54,944 bases of DNA from an uncultured Enterocloster sp. (GTDB taxonomy: Bacteria > Bacillota > Clostridia > Lachnospirales > Lachnospiraceae): positions 1 through 54,944 of the forward strand of contig CALWRY010000009.1 in assembly GCA_944384065.1 (NCBI GenBank). Reading direction: 5' to 3'. Shown here piece after piece: positions 42,272-51,612 of this stretch; the stretch's first letter is position 1; each line of letters opens with the position of its first letter. Both the position numbers and the translations under genes were made by a program. Below the pieces are notes generated by a model, which saw nothing but the letters and a program-made list of their open reading frames with translations, had not been told where the DNA came from and searched no databases.

Positions 42272-43572
42272 ACGGGAATCAAGAGGGCTGTGGCTCCTAT
42301 CCAGGCCATAGGACTTGACAGGCAGATGCCCGTATATCCCAGAAGCTTAGACAGCCCCGCTGTCCCGGCAATCCGCAGGATTAGCTCTGCCATGCAGGCC
42401 GCAAAGGGCGCCCAGGTGTTTCCCATGCTCTGCACCGCTGTGCGGTACACCAGCAGAAGCCCCAAAAACAGGTAAAAGGGCGCTACTGCCAGGAGATAGC
42501 CGTTTGCATAGCTCACAATGGCCGGCGTGGGGTTGTCAATAAACAGGGGCGTCACCAGATTTCTCCCCAGAACCAGCAGGGCGCACATAGCCAGATTCGC
42601 GGCCTCTGTCTGGAGCAGGCTGGCTCGAATGCCCTCCCGGATTCTGCCAAAGAGTCCGGCCCCATAGTTTTGCGCCACATAGCTGGAGAGCGCAATGCCA
42701 AAGGCATTGTTCATCAGCACGGAGAGCTGGTCCACCTTGGTGGCTGCCGTGTACCCGGCGATGGCCTCCGGCCCCAGATGGTTCACTGCCGCCTGCATGG
42801 CCAGCTGGCCGATGCACATCACAGACATCTGGAAGCCCATGGGAAAGCCGATCCGCAGAAGGGCAGAGACCTCACTGCGCAGCCGCGCGGCGGAAAGCTT
42901 TCCCGGCCACAGCACCGGAAAGCGGCGCAGTCCCACCGCCGTACAGAGGAGAGCGGATACAAGCTGGCTGAGCACCGTAGCCCAGGCCGCGCCCGCCACC
43001 CCCATCTGAAGGGGCACAATAAAAAGAATGTCCAGGACAATGTTGAGCAGGGAGGACAGCACCAGAAAGATGAGCGGCGTCCGGCTGTCGCCCAGGGCCC
43101 GGAGCATATTGGAGATAATGTTGTAAAATATGGTGGCTCCCGTGCCCAGGAGAATCACAAGCATGTAGTCGTAGGCATCCTGGTAAATCTCCTGGGGCGT
43201 CTGCATCCATCGGAGAATCGGATGGGCCAGCAGGCAGCAGGCGCCTGTCAGAATTAAGGTGAATGCCAGGGACAGGATCCAGGAAACCGTGGCGCTTCGC
43301 TTCATGCCCTTTTCCTTGCCTGCCCCGCACATCTGCCCCAGCCGGATTCCAAAGCCGCCGGTGAAGCCCTGGATAAAGCAGAGCACAAAATAGATAATCG
43401 TGGTGGTGGATCCCACCGCCGCCAGGGCATTGGCCCCCAATGTCTTTCCCACAATCACGGAATCCGCCAGGGTGTAAAACAGCTGGAACAGATTCCCGCC
43501 AATCACTGGCAGGGTAAACCGCCAGAGAACGGAAAATGGTTTTCCGCTCGTCAAATTCTTTTCATTTGCCAT
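42241..43572 (-). CDS. MATE family efflux transporter
   Basis: A 443-residue MATE protein with twelve hydrophobic segments: SGKPFSVLWRFTLPVIGGNL, then LADSVIVGKTLGANALAAVG. The GLRRFPVLWPGKLSAARLRS linker separates the two halves. It is a cation-coupled exporter of small organic compounds. I take ATG 43572, leaving an 11-base overlap with glf; the longer frame from 43611 adds residues encoded antisense-like inside glf. Its stop codon lies 31 bases inside the end of the convergent fusion gene. Transport of a glycan building block is possible but not shown. Confidence 0.88.
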   Translation of the reverse strand: MANEKNLTSGKPFSVLWRFTLPVIGGNLFQLFYTLADSVIVGKTLGANALAAVGSTTTIIYFVLCFIQGFTGGFGIRLGQMCGAGKEKGMKRSATVSWILSLAFTLILTGACCLLAHPILRWMQTPQEIYQDAYDYMLVILLGTGATIFYNIISNMLRALGDSRTPLIFLVLSSLLNIVLDILFIVPLQMGVAGAAWATVLSQLVSALLCTAVGLRRFPVLWPGKLSAARLRSEVSALLRIGFPMGFQMSVMCIGQLAMQAAVNHLGPEAIAGYTAATKVDQLSVLMNNAFGIALSSYVAQNYGAGLFGRIREGIRASLLQTEAANLAMCALLVLGRNLVTPLFIDNPTPAIVSYANGYLLAVAPFYLFLGLLLVYRTAVQSMGNTWAPFAACMAELILRIAGTAGLSKLLGYTGICLSSPMAWIGATALLIPVYRLEMKKGR

Positions 43573-44671
43573 AATTGAAAATCTTCCCCGCCTTCTCCAT
43601 GGCGGAGGCAATCACCTTGTCCATGTCATAGTATTTGTATTCTCCCAGACGGCCTCCAAAGATGACCTTTGGCTCCTTCTCTGCCAGCGCCGCGTACTTC
43701 TGGTAAAGAGCCTGGTTCTTCTCATCGTTCACCGGGTAATAGGGTTCCATCCCCTCCTCCCAGGTCACAGGGTATTCCTTGGTAATCACAGTCTTCGGCT
43801 GGGTTCCGAACTCGAAGTGCTTATGCTCGATAATCCGTGTATAGGGCGTCTCCCGGTCCGTGTAGTTGACCACTGCCACGCCCTGGTGGTTCTCCTCCGC
43901 AAGAACCTCTGTCTCGAAACGGAGGCTGCGGTACTCCAGCTTTCCAAACTTCCAGCCATAGTAGGCATCGATGGGCCCTGTGTAGACCACATGGTCCGCC
44001 AGACTGTCGTAGTGTTCTTTATTCTCCAGATAATCCTTCCCCAGCTCCACATCACAGTCCGCGAAAAGCTTGTCAATCATTACGTTGTAGCCCCCGATGG
44101 GGATGCCCTGGTACAGGTCATTGAAATAATTGTTGTCGTAGGTGTAGCGCACCGGAAGCCGGCGGATGATGAAGGCGGGAAGCTCCCTGCAGTCCCGTCC
44201 CCACTGCTTTTCCGTGTATCCCTTGACCAGTTTCTCGTAGATTTCCCGGCCCACCAGGCGGATGGCCTGCTCCTCTAAGTTTTTCGGCTCTCCGACGATC
44301 TCCGCCCGCTGCCGCTCGATGATCTCCCGGGCCTCCTGGGGCGTGGAGATGCCCCACATGCGGCTGAAGGTGTTCATGTTGAAGGGCATGTTGTACATCT
44401 CTCCCTTATAGTTGGCCACCGGGCTGTTGGTGTAGCGGTTGAATTCCGCCAGGGAGTTCACAAAATCCCAGACCTTGCGGCTGCTTGTGTGGAAGATATG
44501 GGCCCCGTACTTGTGCACGTGAATGCCTTCCACGTCCTCGCAGTACACATTTCCCCCCATGTGATCCCGCTTCTCCACCACCAGGCAGGTCTTCCCCGCC
44601 CTCGCGGCGTACCAGGCGAAGACGCCGGCGTAAAGGCCGCTCCCCACCAATACATAGTCATAATGCTTCAT
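43562..44671 (-). CDS. glf: UDP-galactopyranose mutase
   Basis: A 369-residue flavoenzyme that interconverts UDP-galactopyranose and UDP-galactofuranose. YDYVLVGSGLYAGVFAWYAA starts the FAD-binding fold, VEKRDHMGGNVYCED and KYGAHIFHTSS are family signatures, and YTEKQWGRDC gives the substrate-binding Trp region. It supplies the donor for the GlfT-like transferase at 39220. ATG 44671 has GGAG upstream, and a consensus -35 (TTGACA) lies about 85 bp before the gene. Confidence 0.95.
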   Translation of the reverse strand: MKHYDYVLVGSGLYAGVFAWYAARAGKTCLVVEKRDHMGGNVYCEDVEGIHVHKYGAHIFHTSSRKVWDFVNSLAEFNRYTNSPVANYKGEMYNMPFNMNTFSRMWGISTPQEAREIIERQRAEIVGEPKNLEEQAIRLVGREIYEKLVKGYTEKQWGRDCRELPAFIIRRLPVRYTYDNNYFNDLYQGIPIGGYNVMIDKLFADCDVELGKDYLENKEHYDSLADHVVYTGPIDAYYGWKFGKLEYRSLRFETEVLAEENHQGVAVVNYTDRETPYTRIIEHKHFEFGTQPKTVITKEYPVTWEEGMEPYYPVNDEKNQALYQKYAALAEKEPKVIFGGRLGEYKYYDMDKVIASAMEKAGKIFNYGK

Positions 44672-44730
44672 CGCATTGTCTCCTCTCTGTTAAAGGCCGG
44701 CAGGGTAAGCCCGCTGGCCAGGCTGTTATC

Positions 44731-44760
44731 ATGCTAACTCGATCTGGCAGGGAATGTCAA
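44731..44760 (-). promoter_or_regulatory. Promoter for glf
   Basis: On the minus strand, TTGACA (44755-44760) is 18 bp from TAGCAT (44731-44736). It is the only good -35 box between glf and the divergent GGDEF gene. Confidence 0.5.
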
Positions 44761-44790
44761 TAGGGGCGTCTTTTATTTTTTATAAGGATG

Positions 44791-44823
44791 TGCTAAAATA
44801 AAGTAACTGTTCAGACGGCGGGC
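44791..44823 (+). promoter_or_regulatory. Extended -10 plus repeat-family arm (R6) before the GGDEF gene
   Basis: TGCTAAAAT (44791-44799) is an extended -10, and the repeat core GTAACTGTTCAGACGGCGG begins four bases later at 44803. The remaining leader to 44905 is GC-rich and has no other clear structure. Confidence 0.55.
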
Positions 44824-44905
44824 AGGATGCCGTATAAATCACACTGTCTCCCCTCCCGCAGGCCGGGCGCAGAGGGGGGCATATGCGAAGGAGCGCTTAT
44901 CACTT

Positions 44906-46027
44906 ATGGATTTTTTGCAGTATATCCCTGTGCTGGAACTTCTCTTTTTCAATTTGCTCACAATTGACCGCTGCTGTCATAAAAAATATTCCGCCAAGGT
45001 CACTGTGCTGGTGCTTTTTCTGTTTTCCGCAGCGTTCTTTGGCATCTCCTACCATTTTGCCCAGCAGCTCTCTTTCCGCGGGGACGGCAGATTGAGCGCA
45101 GGCGGTTTTCTGTTTATGATTCCCATGAGTTTTTTGTACAGGGAGCGCCCTCCCCTGCTGTTTACGATTATATGTACTTGCTGGACCTACACCCTGGGAA
45201 TCATGGCCCTGTCCTTCCAGATCGGCGGACTTATTGCCCCCGGGAATGTTTTTTATATCCTCGCCGCAGAGAGCGGGCTGTTTTTAGTGACTTTGTTCCC
45301 CTTCTACCAGCACGTAGTTCCGAAGTACATTTTTGTGATTGAAAACCTGGAGCGCTTCGACCGTGATTGGTATAAGTATATTATTTTAAATAACAGCCTG
45401 AACTTCCTGCTCCTCGTGGTTCTAAACGCCCTGTTTCTCGCGGACGGCAGCTCTTTTCTGCGGATAATTGCCCTGGCTATGCTGCTGGCCCTCACCTATG
45501 TGTCCTACTTCACGCTCTTTCAGGTGGTGCTAAGCTCCATCCGCCTGGGCCAGATGGAGCATATAGCCTCCCACGATCCCCTAACCGGCCTTGGCAACCG
45601 CAAACAGCTGTGGGATCACCTCCAGGGGCTTTTGGATGCGGATCAGACTTTCTCCGTCCTTTTTATGGATCTGGATCGCTTTAAGACCATCAACGATCAG
45701 CACGGACATATGGTGGGGGATCTTTATTTGAAGTATTTCGCCGCTGTCTGTTCCCGTATTCTGGGGAATCGGGGCCAGATCTACCGGTTTGGAGGCGATG
45801 AATTCGCCGCCATCTACTATGGCACGGTTCCCCAGAAAGTTCTGGATGAGGTCAGGGAATGCCCCCGGTGGGATGAGGGCGCTCCCTGCCCCTTCCGTGG
45901 GGTCAGTGTGGGCGTCCTCCGCTGCCAGCCGCCCCACCAGGATGTGGAGCAGATTCTGCGGCAGGCGGATAGGATTATGTATGAGAATAAGATGAGGAAT
46001 GCGCAGAGAGGCGGATCCACAGTCTGA
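44906..46027 (+). CDS. Membrane-bound diguanylate cyclase (GGDEF)
   Basis: A 373-residue protein. Residues 1-210 contain about six hydrophobic segments (a membrane sensor of unknown ligand), and residues about 215-365 are a GGDEF domain. HDPLTGLGNRKQLWDHL is its first motif, MDLDRFKTINDQHGHMVGD the nucleotide/metal region, and FGGDEFAAIYYG the active site. It is therefore probably an active cyclic di-GMP synthase. An RxxD inhibitory site is not evident. The ribosome site AAGGAG is rather far (12 bases) from ATG 44906. The neighbours are glf and, convergently, an FCD regulator. Confidence 0.9.
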   Translation: MDFLQYIPVLELLFFNLLTIDRCCHKKYSAKVTVLVLFLFSAAFFGISYHFAQQLSFRGDGRLSAGGFLFMIPMSFLYRERPPLLFTIICTCWTYTLGIMALSFQIGGLIAPGNVFYILAAESGLFLVTLFPFYQHVVPKYIFVIENLERFDRDWYKYIILNNSLNFLLLVVLNALFLADGSSFLRIIALAMLLALTYVSYFTLFQVVLSSIRLGQMEHIASHDPLTGLGNRKQLWDHLQGLLDADQTFSVLFMDLDRFKTINDQHGHMVGDLYLKYFAAVCSRILGNRGQIYRFGGDEFAAIYYGTVPQKVLDEVRECPRWDEGAPCPFRGVSVGVLRCQPPHQDVEQILRQADRIMYENKMRNAQRGGSTV

Positions 46028-46044
46028 TCCGCCTCTTCTCTCAT
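46007..46044. terminator. Terminator hairpin between the convergent GGDEF and regulator genes
   Basis: The 11-bp stem AGAGGCGGATC (46007-46017) with GATCCGCCTCT (46026-46036), loop of eight, followed by TCTC-rich sequence. It includes the GGDEF stop codon and serves both directions. Confidence 0.65.
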
Positions 46045-46817
46045 TCTTCTTCCATCTGATGAATCTGATATTCTACTGCTGACAATATTCCGTCCATATG
46101 TCTGGCCATTAATTCGGCAGCCAGATCCGAATTGCGCTCCTCAATTGCTCGGGTTATGTCGTCATGCTCAACAACATAAGTACCTCCCCGTTCCCTTGTT
46201 TCCAGCTGTTCGATGGTGTTTTCGATCTGCTTTTCTTCAAATACCAGCATCTCAAGCATCGCTTTCATGAATCGGTTGTGGCTCATATCCGCAATAATAC
46301 TGTGAAAGTCCAGGGCTGGATCCACGAAGTCTTTTTTCTGCGCTATGTACCGGTAGTAAATGGTTATGGTTTTCCTCAACTCTGCAATTTCATGCTCTGA
46401 TGCATTTTCTGCGGCAAGCCTTACAGTTTCAACTTCAATTGCCTTTCTTGCCCTCATCAGGTCAATCAGATCCGAGTATTTATTCACCTTCAGCGCACTG
46501 GTAGACTCTTCACGCACTCTGGCACGGGCCAGGTTGTCCTCCATCTTGGCAAGCCAGGCACGGCCTTCTTCCGTGAGCACCCTTCCCTGATTCCCTTTCG
46601 AAAGCGTATAACCTTTGAGATCCAGGCTACGTAAGTATCTTCCGATAGTCGCTGTCCCATATTCGATTCCAATCTGATCCATCTTCTCTTTCAAAATCCC
46701 GGATCCCATCGGTCCCTTTGCCTGACTCATCTCTCTGGTCAGTAAAAATAAGACTATCTCGCTTTCATTTTTAAATACTCCTGTCTGCAGCAGGCCTTTC
46801 TTTCCATCTGTAATCAT
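46041..46817 (-). CDS. FCD-domain transcriptional regulator
   Basis: A 258-residue regulator. The N-terminus is a winged-helix domain of the NrpR-like kind (MGSGILKEKMDQIGIEYGTA, then GKNQGRVLTEEG-like SKGNQGRVLTEEGRAW), and the C-terminal 150 residues are an all-helical FCD ligand domain with its metal-type histidines (DFHSIIADMSHNR, VVEHDDITRAIEE). ATG 46817 has GGAG six bases upstream; the TTG at 46838 is unlikely. It is the last gene downstream of the transporter/epimerase operon and is the best candidate to bind the operators at 53.0-53.2 kb, which is an inference. Confidence 0.82.
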   Translation of the reverse strand: MITDGKKGLLQTGVFKNESEIVLFLLTREMSQAKGPMGSGILKEKMDQIGIEYGTATIGRYLRSLDLKGYTLSKGNQGRVLTEEGRAWLAKMEDNLARARVREESTSALKVNKYSDLIDLMRARKAIEVETVRLAAENASEHEIAELRKTITIYYRYIAQKKDFVDPALDFHSIIADMSHNRFMKAMLEMLVFEEKQIENTIEQLETRERGGTYVVEHDDITRAIEERNSDLAAELMARHMDGILSAVEYQIHQMEEE

Positions 46818-46885
46818 TTTCTGCTCCACGCTCTCCAAAGCATCTTTGATTTTGCACGCTTTTTAATGGTTTGCAGTGCGATTTC

Positions 46886-46891
46886 ATTATA
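46886..46891 (-). promoter_or_regulatory. Possible -10 box for the FCD regulator gene
   Basis: TATAAT on the minus strand, 69 bp before the regulator's start codon. No convincing -35 box accompanies it, and no copy of the ATCATAGATGAT operator was found here. Confidence 0.35.
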
Positions 46892-46918
46892 ACATGGAAT
46901 TGCCATAATATACCACTT

Positions 46919-47815
46919 TTAATTCGGATTATTTTTCAGCCATTGATTATATTTTTCAATTCCTTCCTCAATGGAATACTTTGGCCTCCAGCCAAAATCC
47001 TGAAATACGCGCTCCATACTCAGCGCACCCAGGTTATCATAACCGAGATCCCCCGGGCCCACGTTTACTGCAATGTCCGGGTACAGGGCTTTTACCTTAT
47101 TGACAATACGTGAAAAAGGTACCAGCTCCCCTCCGCCTACATTATATTCGCGGTGTGGGATATTTTCTGCCATTGAGATACGGGCAATCGCTGAAATACA
47201 GTCGTCGATATAGATATAGTCCAGCTTCTGCTCAATTCCATGTTCCCAGTTCACCTGCTTTTTTTCCACGCAGTCCCTTAAAATCATCTGGATTGGGCAC
47301 TCAAATTTTCTTCCCGGTCCATATACAAATCCAATACGGAGAGATACCGAATCAAGCCCATAATTTCTTACCAGTTCTTCACAAGCTACCTTTGTGGCTC
47401 CATAAGGATTTTCTGCATGGAGAGGCGTGTCTTCTGTAATCAAATCTCTGTCCGTATTGCCATAGACTGCACTGGAACTCATATATACATACCGCTTTAC
47501 TCCGTAATTTCTTGCGGCCTCCAGAGTAGTCAGTGTCCCCATCACGTTGATTCGGTAAATTTTATAGGGGTTATCCCGAAATAATTTGGGATGGGACACA
47601 GCCGCGTTGTGAAGAATCCGATCAATTGGATAATTCTTCAATATCATATTAATCGTCCCATATTCTGTCACATCTCCCTGCACATATGTGCAGCCCGGTA
47701 TCCTTTTAGCCGGTTCGTGAGAGCTGAAGCTAATTGCTTCTTCTCCTGCTTCACACAGATATTTCACAAGGCCGCTTCCAATCAGTCCATTTCCCCCAAT
47801 CAATAAAGTTGCCAT
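46919..47815 (-). CDS. NAD-dependent sugar epimerase/dehydratase
   Basis: A 298-residue extended SDR: TLLIGGNGLIGSGLVKYLCE is the NAD-binding glycine motif, MSSSAVYGN the catalytic serine region, and NPYGATKVACEEL the YxxxK site. The region YDNLGALSMERVFQDFGWRP is typical of UDP-glucose 4-epimerase-like proteins. It is placed directly after the solute-binding protein gene (34 bp), so here it probably serves catabolism of the imported compound and not glycan synthesis. The substrate is unknown. Confidence 0.85.
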   Translation of the reverse strand: MATLLIGGNGLIGSGLVKYLCEAGEEAISFSSHEPAKRIPGCTYVQGDVTEYGTINMILKNYPIDRILHNAAVSHPKLFRDNPYKIYRINVMGTLTTLEAARNYGVKRYVYMSSSAVYGNTDRDLITEDTPLHAENPYGATKVACEELVRNYGLDSVSLRIGFVYGPGRKFECPIQMILRDCVEKKQVNWEHGIEQKLDYIYIDDCISAIARISMAENIPHREYNVGGGELVPFSRIVNKVKALYPDIAVNVGPGDLGYDNLGALSMERVFQDFGWRPKYSIEEGIEKYNQWLKNNPN

Positions 47816-47849
47816 TTTTGCCTCCCGTCAGTCCGATGTATCTGATGCA

Positions 47850-49046
47850 TTAATCATAAAGAATCTTTGCAATATCCTGCTCTTCCATATTTGTATGATC
47901 ATACCACACAGCCGGTACATCCATATCCTCCACCGTCTTTCCATCAACCACGTCAATGCAAAGCTTTAAGCCATCGTATCCCATAGTAAAGGGATCCTGT
48001 GCAACCGCACCATAGAAATATTGGCTCGCAACCGCACCCTTCATGGTTTTGCCTGCGTCAAATCCAATCGCAATCAGATCCTTATAACGTCCATTTTCCC
48101 TGTCCAAGTCGATTCCGTCAGTAGTAGCGCTCAGAAGTGCTGTAACGGACGCCTCATTTACGCAGAATACTGCCACTACATTTTCCTGGCTGATCATATT
48201 CTGTGCCTGATTGCGGATATCCGCGTCCGCCTTTGTGGGAGGAATTTCTGCCCGGATGGATACGGCAGCAGCCTGATCAGCAGGTTTCTCAAAGCTGGTG
48301 TGTCCTGTGATTTCCACAGCACCAGGATGGTATTCCTGCAGCAGCTCATATAATCTTTCTGTAAAACCACGAATCCGCTGTTCGTGGGCTGTCATCACAG
48401 CGTCAGGAGCCAGGCAGCTCACAACGATAGGCGCATCCGCCGTAGCGCTCTCTACCTTGCTCAAAAAGTCTTGATTTTCCATAAGCTTGTCGGCAGCAAG
48501 GGCGGCGGCCTCCACATTATTAGTCGATACTGTGGCCATCAGCGATCCTTCCGGCGGATTGTTAAATGCAATATCGTAAGCTACTACAGGGATTCCCGCA
48601 TCCCGCGCACTGATCATCTGTGCCTCCAAGGCATCCGGATCTGCAGCCGCGATCAATATGGCGTCAGGAGTTTTGGCAATCGCTTGATTCAATATGTCAA
48701 TTTGTTCCTGTACCTGTGAAGAATCCTGAGATGCATTGTAATTCAAAGTAACATTTCCTAATTCTTCCGCAGCCGCTTTGGCTCCATCCACATTAATATT
48801 GCAGAACTGTACGGCAAAGGAATTTCCTACCATCTCCACATAATAGGACTCCTGCCCCTGTGAAGCGTCCGCTGCGTCTTCCTCCTGCTCTGCTGCAGCC
48901 GCTGTTGCCTCTGCAGTTGTCCCCGCCGCCGTTGTCTCTGCTGCGGCTGCAGCGGCTGCCGTAGTCTCCTCCTGACTTCCCGCGCACGCTGACATGGAAC
49001 AAACGCCCATCACTGCCAATACCAATGCCATCTGTCTTTTTTTCAT
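47850..49046 (-). CDS. Sugar ABC transporter solute-binding lipoprotein
   Basis: A protein of about 398 residues. The signal peptide (MKKRQMALVLAVMGVC) ends in a lipobox SMSAC, giving a lipid-anchored cysteine. A long Ala/Thr/Glu linker follows, and then a type I periplasmic binding domain: NSFAVQFCNINVDGAKAAAE, ILNQAIAKTPDAILIAAADP, and VVAYDIAFNNPPEGS. This is the ribose/galactose-binding (CUT2) class. ATG 49046 has AAAGGAGA upstream; the longer frame to 49127 overlaps the permease and lacks a signal. It works with the permease and ATPase upstream. Confidence 0.92.
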   Translation of the reverse strand: MKKRQMALVLAVMGVCSMSACAGSQEETTAAAAAAAETTAAGTTAEATAAAAEQEEDAADASQGQESYYVEMVGNSFAVQFCNINVDGAKAAAEELGNVTLNYNASQDSSQVQEQIDILNQAIAKTPDAILIAAADPDALEAQMISARDAGIPVVAYDIAFNNPPEGSLMATVSTNNVEAAALAADKLMENQDFLSKVESATADAPIVVSCLAPDAVMTAHEQRIRGFTERLYELLQEYHPGAVEITGHTSFEKPADQAAAVSIRAEIPPTKADADIRNQAQNMISQENVVAVFCVNEASVTALLSATTDGIDLDRENGRYKDLIAIGFDAGKTMKGAVASQYFYGAVAQDPFTMGYDGLKLCIDVVDGKTVEDMDVPAVWYDHTNMEEQDIAKILYD

Positions 49047-49123
49047 CTTGATCTCCTTTCTATTTAACGGCATACGCCGTATTTCTAACATATTTGTTAC
49101 TGTCCTAAGGGCTTCTGCATATT

Positions 49124-50089
49124 TCATCCTCTCTGCACTTTGCTATTGCGGTATAAATCCAACAGCACTGCCAAAAGAACTGCCGCTCCGGTAAACAATA
49201 CCTGCCACTGCTGCTGAATTCCTATGGTCATCAAGCCATTTTTCAGCACACCCATAATAAATACGCCGATAATTGTTCCCAGCATACTGCCGGATCCTCC
49301 GGCCATGGAGGTTCCGCCAATTACAGTGGCCGCAATTGCATTTGTCTCAAAGCCAGATCCCGAGCCTGGCAGAATAGTCGTATAAGTAGCCGCATAGAAA
49401 ATTCCCGCGAATCCCGCAAATATGCCGCTGATCAGGTAGACAACCATTCCCCATTTCTTTACATTAACGCCTGACAGTCTTGCCGCCTCTTTATTTGATC
49501 CGATGGCACAGGCATATTTTCCAATTTTTGTATATTTGAATAAGAATGCCGCAGCCGCAAATAAAATAAGCATATAGATAATCCCCACCGGCATTCCGTC
49601 CAGAGATTTATAAAAAATCCTTTTAAACCAGCCGTCGGGTTCTGTAATACTTGGGTAGCGCATGGTCTGCACGCCTGACACAATATATCCCACGCCCTGG
49701 GACATCATCATTGTGCCCAAAGTAGCCACAAAGGCTGGCATATTCAAATAGGACACCAGAATTCCATTCAGTATGCCGAAGAGCATGCCTGTGAAAATAA
49801 TCAGCAGCAGACAAAGCCACATAGGAAGGTTCCATACACTGTAAGCTACACCGCCCACCAGAGCCCCGCACATAGCCACTGTACCCACGGAGAGATCGAT
49901 TCCTCCGGTAGATATGACAAATGTCATTCCAAATGATATACAGATTATATAGTAGGTGCTCTCAAGCAGATTAATCATCGTTGCCGATGAGAAAAAGTTC
50001 GTACCAAAAATAGAAAAAAATAAGAATAAAACCGCCAGCGTCAAAAGCGCAATAACTCTCTGCGAAGATAATATATTAGCCTTTTTCAT
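49124..50089 (-). CDS. RbsC-type sugar ABC transporter permease
   Basis: A 321-residue membrane protein with about nine to ten hydrophobic segments. FVISTGGIDLSVGTVAMCGA is the family signature, and GSGFETNAIAATVIGGTSMAGG the conserved cytoplasmic loop region of RbsC-like permeases. It forms the channel of the CUT2 transporter. ATG 50089 overlaps the ATPase stop by 14 bases, and its own stop lies 78 bp upstream of the binding-protein start codon. Confidence 0.94.
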   Translation of the reverse strand: MKKANILSSQRVIALLTLAVLFLFFSIFGTNFFSSATMINLLESTYYIICISFGMTFVISTGGIDLSVGTVAMCGALVGGVAYSVWNLPMWLCLLLIIFTGMLFGILNGILVSYLNMPAFVATLGTMMMSQGVGYIVSGVQTMRYPSITEPDGWFKRIFYKSLDGMPVGIIYMLILFAAAAFLFKYTKIGKYACAIGSNKEAARLSGVNVKKWGMVVYLISGIFAGFAGIFYAATYTTILPGSGSGFETNAIAATVIGGTSMAGGSGSMLGTIIGVFIMGVLKNGLMTIGIQQQWQVLFTGAAVLLAVLLDLYRNSKVQRG

Positions 50090-51596
50090 CTGATTCCTCT
50101 CCTTCTGTGTTCCTCATCACTGCGTATTCCATGATTTTTTCCTGAGTTGCCTCCTCAATGCTCAATTCTCCCGTAAGCCTTCCCTCACACAGAACCAGAA
50201 TCCGATCACTCATTCGCAGCAGCTCCGGCATTTCAGAAGAAATCATAATAATGGATTTTCCATTGTATATCAATTCTTCCATCAGCTTATATATTTCATT
50301 CTTAGCGCCTACATCGATTCCCCTGGTAGGCTCATCAAAAATAAATATTTCACTGTTTTTCAGCAGCCATTTTCCGATAACCACCTTTTGCTGATTCCCA
50401 CCGGATAGGTTGCTCACAATCTGCGCAGTGGATGGGGTCTTTATCCCCACCTCGTCCACAGCCTTCTGCGCGGCCTCTTTCACTTTTTGAAACTGAATTA
50501 CCCCGTTTCTTGTAAAAAGCTCCCAGTTCGGTAGGGCAATGTTGTCCTCCACAGAAAGATTTACCGCCAGTCCATTCCCCTTTCTGTCTTCTGAGAGATA
50601 GCTGATTCCATTTTTGACAGCATCCTGTGTATTATGAATCCGCACCTCCCGGCCATCCCGAAGAATTTTCCCTCTTTTTCTCCTGTCTGCCCCAAAAATC
50701 AGTCGTGCCAATTCAGTCCTCCCGGCCCCCATAAGCCCGGCCAGGCCCAAAATTTCTCCCTTTTTTAGACAGAACGATATATCCTTTATATCCTTTGAAA
50801 CTATATGCTGTGCTTCCAAAACAACAGGCGCGTCAGCGGGAACCTGGGACGTCTGTTTTTTCTCCCATTTAATACTCCTGCCTACCATTTTTTGTATTAA
50901 TTCATCCATGGTTCCCCGGCTTGTATCAATGGTGTCGATATAGTTTCCATCCCGCATAACGGTAATCCGGTCGGTAATCTCAAAGAGCTCTTCCAGACGA
51001 TGCGAAATATAAATAATGGATATTCCCTGTTCCTTTAGGTTTCGTATTACGCGAAAAAGCTCGTTAATCTCACTGACAGCAAGGGCAGCTGTAGGTTCAT
51101 CCATAATAAGGACTTTACTATGATAGGAAATGCCTTTGGCAATTTCTACCATCTGCTGTTTGGCTACCGTTAATGAGCCAACCTCCGTATTCGGAGGAAT
51201 GTGAAGATCCATACTTTTTAACAGTTCTTCCGCCTTTTTTTCATCCTCTCTGCGCTTGAGCAGGATTCCCCCTGAAGCCTCCCTGCCGATGAAAATATTG
51301 TCTGCCACAGAAAGCTTATTCACCAGATTCAACTCCTGATAAATCATACAAATTCCATCGTCCAAAGCTTCCTTGGGAGTCCTATAGTGCACCTCTTTTC
51401 CCGCGACCATCACCTGCCCGCTGTCAGCAGTATAAACACCTGACAGAATTTTCATCAGCGTGGATTTACCTGCACCATTTTCTCCGATTAGGCCTAAGAC
51501 CTCGCCTTTCTGTAAATCCAGCTGTGCCTTATCAAGAGCATGTATTCCTCCGAAGCTTTTACAAATGTTGCGCATTGAAACAACGATTTCCCCCAT
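50076..51596 (-). CDS. RbsA-type sugar ABC transporter ATPase (two ABC domains)
   Basis: A 506-residue ATPase with two fused ABC cassettes. The first has Walker A GENGAGKSTLMKILSG, LTVAKQQMVEIAKG near the signature position and Walker B LIMDEPTAALAVSE. The second has GLMGAGRTELARLIFG, signature LSGGNQQKVVIGKWLL and FIFDEPTRGIDVGAK. This pattern is standard for the CUT2 class. It follows the amidohydrolase gene by 16 bp. It energises uptake of the same substrate as the binding protein and permease. Confidence 0.95.
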   Translation of the reverse strand: MGEIVVSMRNICKSFGGIHALDKAQLDLQKGEVLGLIGENGAGKSTLMKILSGVYTADSGQVMVAGKEVHYRTPKEALDDGICMIYQELNLVNKLSVADNIFIGREASGGILLKRREDEKKAEELLKSMDLHIPPNTEVGSLTVAKQQMVEIAKGISYHSKVLIMDEPTAALAVSEINELFRVIRNLKEQGISIIYISHRLEELFEITDRITVMRDGNYIDTIDTSRGTMDELIQKMVGRSIKWEKKQTSQVPADAPVVLEAQHIVSKDIKDISFCLKKGEILGLAGLMGAGRTELARLIFGADRRKRGKILRDGREVRIHNTQDAVKNGISYLSEDRKGNGLAVNLSVEDNIALPNWELFTRNGVIQFQKVKEAAQKAVDEVGIKTPSTAQIVSNLSGGNQQKVVIGKWLLKNSEIFIFDEPTRGIDVGAKNEIYKLMEELIYNGKSIIMISSEMPELLRMSDRILVLCEGRLTGELSIEEATQEKIMEYAVMRNTEGEESDEKG

Positions 51597-51612
51597 TCAT
51601 ACACCCCCTCGT

